From Lytechinus pictus (lineage: Eukaryota; Echinodermata; Echinoidea; Temnopleuroida; Toxopneustidae), in NCBI RefSeq assembly GCF_037042905.1, contig NC_087249.1:57318401-57382400 (forward strand): a stretch of DNA of 64,000 nucleotides, in the 5' to 3' direction. The notes under the pieces were generated by a model. The model did not search any database. It saw only the letters and a program-made list of their open reading frames with translations, and was not told the DNA's origin. Position 1 is the first letter of the stretch; the number at the start of each line of letters is the position of its first letter. Shown piece by piece: positions 62,262 to 64,000 of this stretch. The translations under genes and the position numbers were made by a program.

Positions 62262-63424
62262 AAAAAGGACCAAAAAAAAAAAAAAAAAAAAAAAGGGGGT
62301 CCAGCGAGGTTTGAACCACCGAACCCTGGTATACCAGTCAGGTGTGTTATCCAGTCGGCCACAGTGTGTTCGACAAGCACAGAGAGCAAAATAGGAAACA
62401 TATTGTCAACTTGACATTGAATGTACATTCTTGCAATTCCAAATTGGCATGATGACAAAACTCTACAAATTCTAGTTTTGAGAATAGTACAAGCTTTAAA
62501 ATGAAACAGTGGAGATATTGTCTAAAGGATACATTCTAAGCTAAAACATATTGAAAATTTGGCGAGAACAGACCAAGATTTACGGAATTAAAATCAATTT
62601 AAATGACTGTGGTGACATCATGAAACAGAAAACACTTGTTCTTAGTTCCGACGCCATTTTGATGACGTCACGATGTAATTAAGAGTCAAATGTGGCATGA
62701 AATCATATCTCCTATTCATACTCTATTCGAATATGAAAAGAAAAATTGGGGTCAACGGACTCCCTGAAGAGCTACAGTGAATTTTATATAGGCATATTTT
62801 AGCCCATTTACGCGCGCGTAATGCAAATTTGAATGGACGCGCATTCCCGTATTATTGGTCGTAAGAGGCTGAATGAGGTATCAAATTAATCAGAAGATAA
62901 TGAACAATGGAAAGACATGAAAGAAATGATGACTCGAAGATGCATAACGATGGTAGGTGCAAGAACGCGCACGCATACCTGTGCGCGCGCAAATTCTTGA
63001 CATGCTCAAAATGACCAGAAACGTACCCAAACTTGACCACGGTCGATTTGGGGAAATTTAAAATTTTGACGCGCGCGTACATGCGCGTCGTGACCTTTGC
63101 ATGACCTCTGATGATATGTCCTGATGACCTGTCACCTGAACTTGATATGATGCAAATATGGATGATTTTTGATGATTAGTTGCGATGATATGATCAATCA
63201 TTTAATTTTACAAAATGGCGCCTAGATGACGTCATCATGATTTGATAACCTTGAAAAGTTTCCATTCCCATGTCCATAATGATGCCCATACATGACATGA
63301 AAATCAAGGAAATTGACATGCCCGATTTTGAGATAGAGGTGGACAAAGATTTGGCAATAAAAATAAATAAAGTAAATTCTGACGAATATAATAGGTGATC
63401 TGTCATCTTAATGACAGACCACCT
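62262..63424. repeat. 1.16-kb satellite, subfamily a unit 5 (1163 bp)
   Basis: Exact-length copy of the previous unit. Confidence 0.93.
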
Positions 63425-64000
63425 AAAAAGGACCAAAAAAAAAAAAAAAAAAAAAAAGGGGGTCCAGCGAGGTTTGAACCACCGAACCCTGGTATACCAG
63501 TCAGGTGTGTTATCCAGTCGGCCACAGTGTGTTCGACAAGCACAGAGAGCAAAATAGGAAACATATTGTCAACTTGACATTGAATGTACATTCTTGCAAT
63601 TCCAAATTGGCATGATGACAAAACTCTACAAATTCTAGTTTTGAGAATAGTACAAGCTTTAAAATGAAACAGTGGAGATATTGTCTAAAGGATACATTCT
63701 AAGCTAAAACATATTGAAAATTTGGCGAGAACAGACCAAGATTTACGGAATTAAAATCAATTTAAATGACTGTGGTGACATCATGAAACAGAAAACACTT
63801 GTTCTTAGTTCCGACGCCATTTTGATGACGTCACGATGTAATTAAGAGTCAAATGTGGCATGAAATCATATCTCCTATTCATACTCTATTCGAATATGAA
63901 AAGAAAAATTGGGGTCAACGGACTCCCTGAAGAGCTACAGTGAATTTTATATAGGCATATTTTAGCCCATTTACGCGCGCGTAATGCAAATTTGAATGGA
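63425..64000. repeat. 1.16-kb satellite, partial unit at window end
   Basis: Runs from the poly-A start through the tRNA-like module and first CRE-like site. It is cut by the window edge at cgcgcgtaatgcaaatttgaatgga, so the array continues beyond. Confidence 0.93.

Overview
The window looks like non-coding nuclear DNA from an animal, most likely a marine invertebrate. It is AT-rich and built almost wholly of satellite and transposon sequence. I see no intact protein gene, no operon structure and no ribosome-binding-site logic. One nested element (41902-42503), the gtctcgcctgca-type elements and the bracketing foldback architecture resemble repeats I associate with echinoderms such as sea urchins. 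That assignment is from memory and is weak.

Layout, left half (1-25886). A unique-looking 0.85-kb block (A, 1-854) is followed by 1.6 units of a 1.16-kb satellite (855-2704), one 1.64-kb unit (L1), twelve units of a 1.43-1.78-kb satellite (M1-M12, 4342-22509), a second L unit (L2) and a 0.6-kb tail. Block A then appears again (24733-25590), followed by the start of another 1.16-kb unit. This points to a higher-order repeat of about 24.7 kb. The three unit types are diverged versions of one plan. Each has a tRNA-like sequence on the minus strand, two TGACGTCA-type palindromes beside a GCCATTTT/AAAATGGCG motif, several alternating CG tracts, and an AT-rich end. That end often carries a perfect 12-bp hairpin.

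Centre (25887-52520). A 26.6-kb inverted-repeat (foldback) element has inserted into a 1.16-kb unit. Its outer ends are inverted copies of each other, and CAAAAT is duplicated on both sides. The same site is present only once in intact satellite units. Each arm contains, in mirror order, an outer domain of short TCGTCGACGA-type repeats, unique sequence, ~0.7-kb repeat clusters, and two exon-like segments of a THAP-domain gene with splice-like borders. The arms have diverged. Three small transposons, two with TA and one with TTAA target duplications, sit in only one arm, and the opposite arm keeps the empty site. The middle holds another, degenerate foldback of ~20-bp repeats.

Right end (52521-64000). 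The interrupted 1.16-kb satellite resumes: a partial unit, four units of one subfamily (1160-1172 bp), then five consecutive units of exactly 1163 bp plus a partial one.

The most interesting object is the giant foldback with its duplicated THAP exons. THAP domains are the DNA-binding domain of P-superfamily transposases, and Galileo of Drosophila is a foldback-like member of that superfamily. A very large, decayed relative is therefore a reasonable hypothesis, but capture of an unrelated host THAP gene fits equally well. Boundaries of repeats were set by eye.
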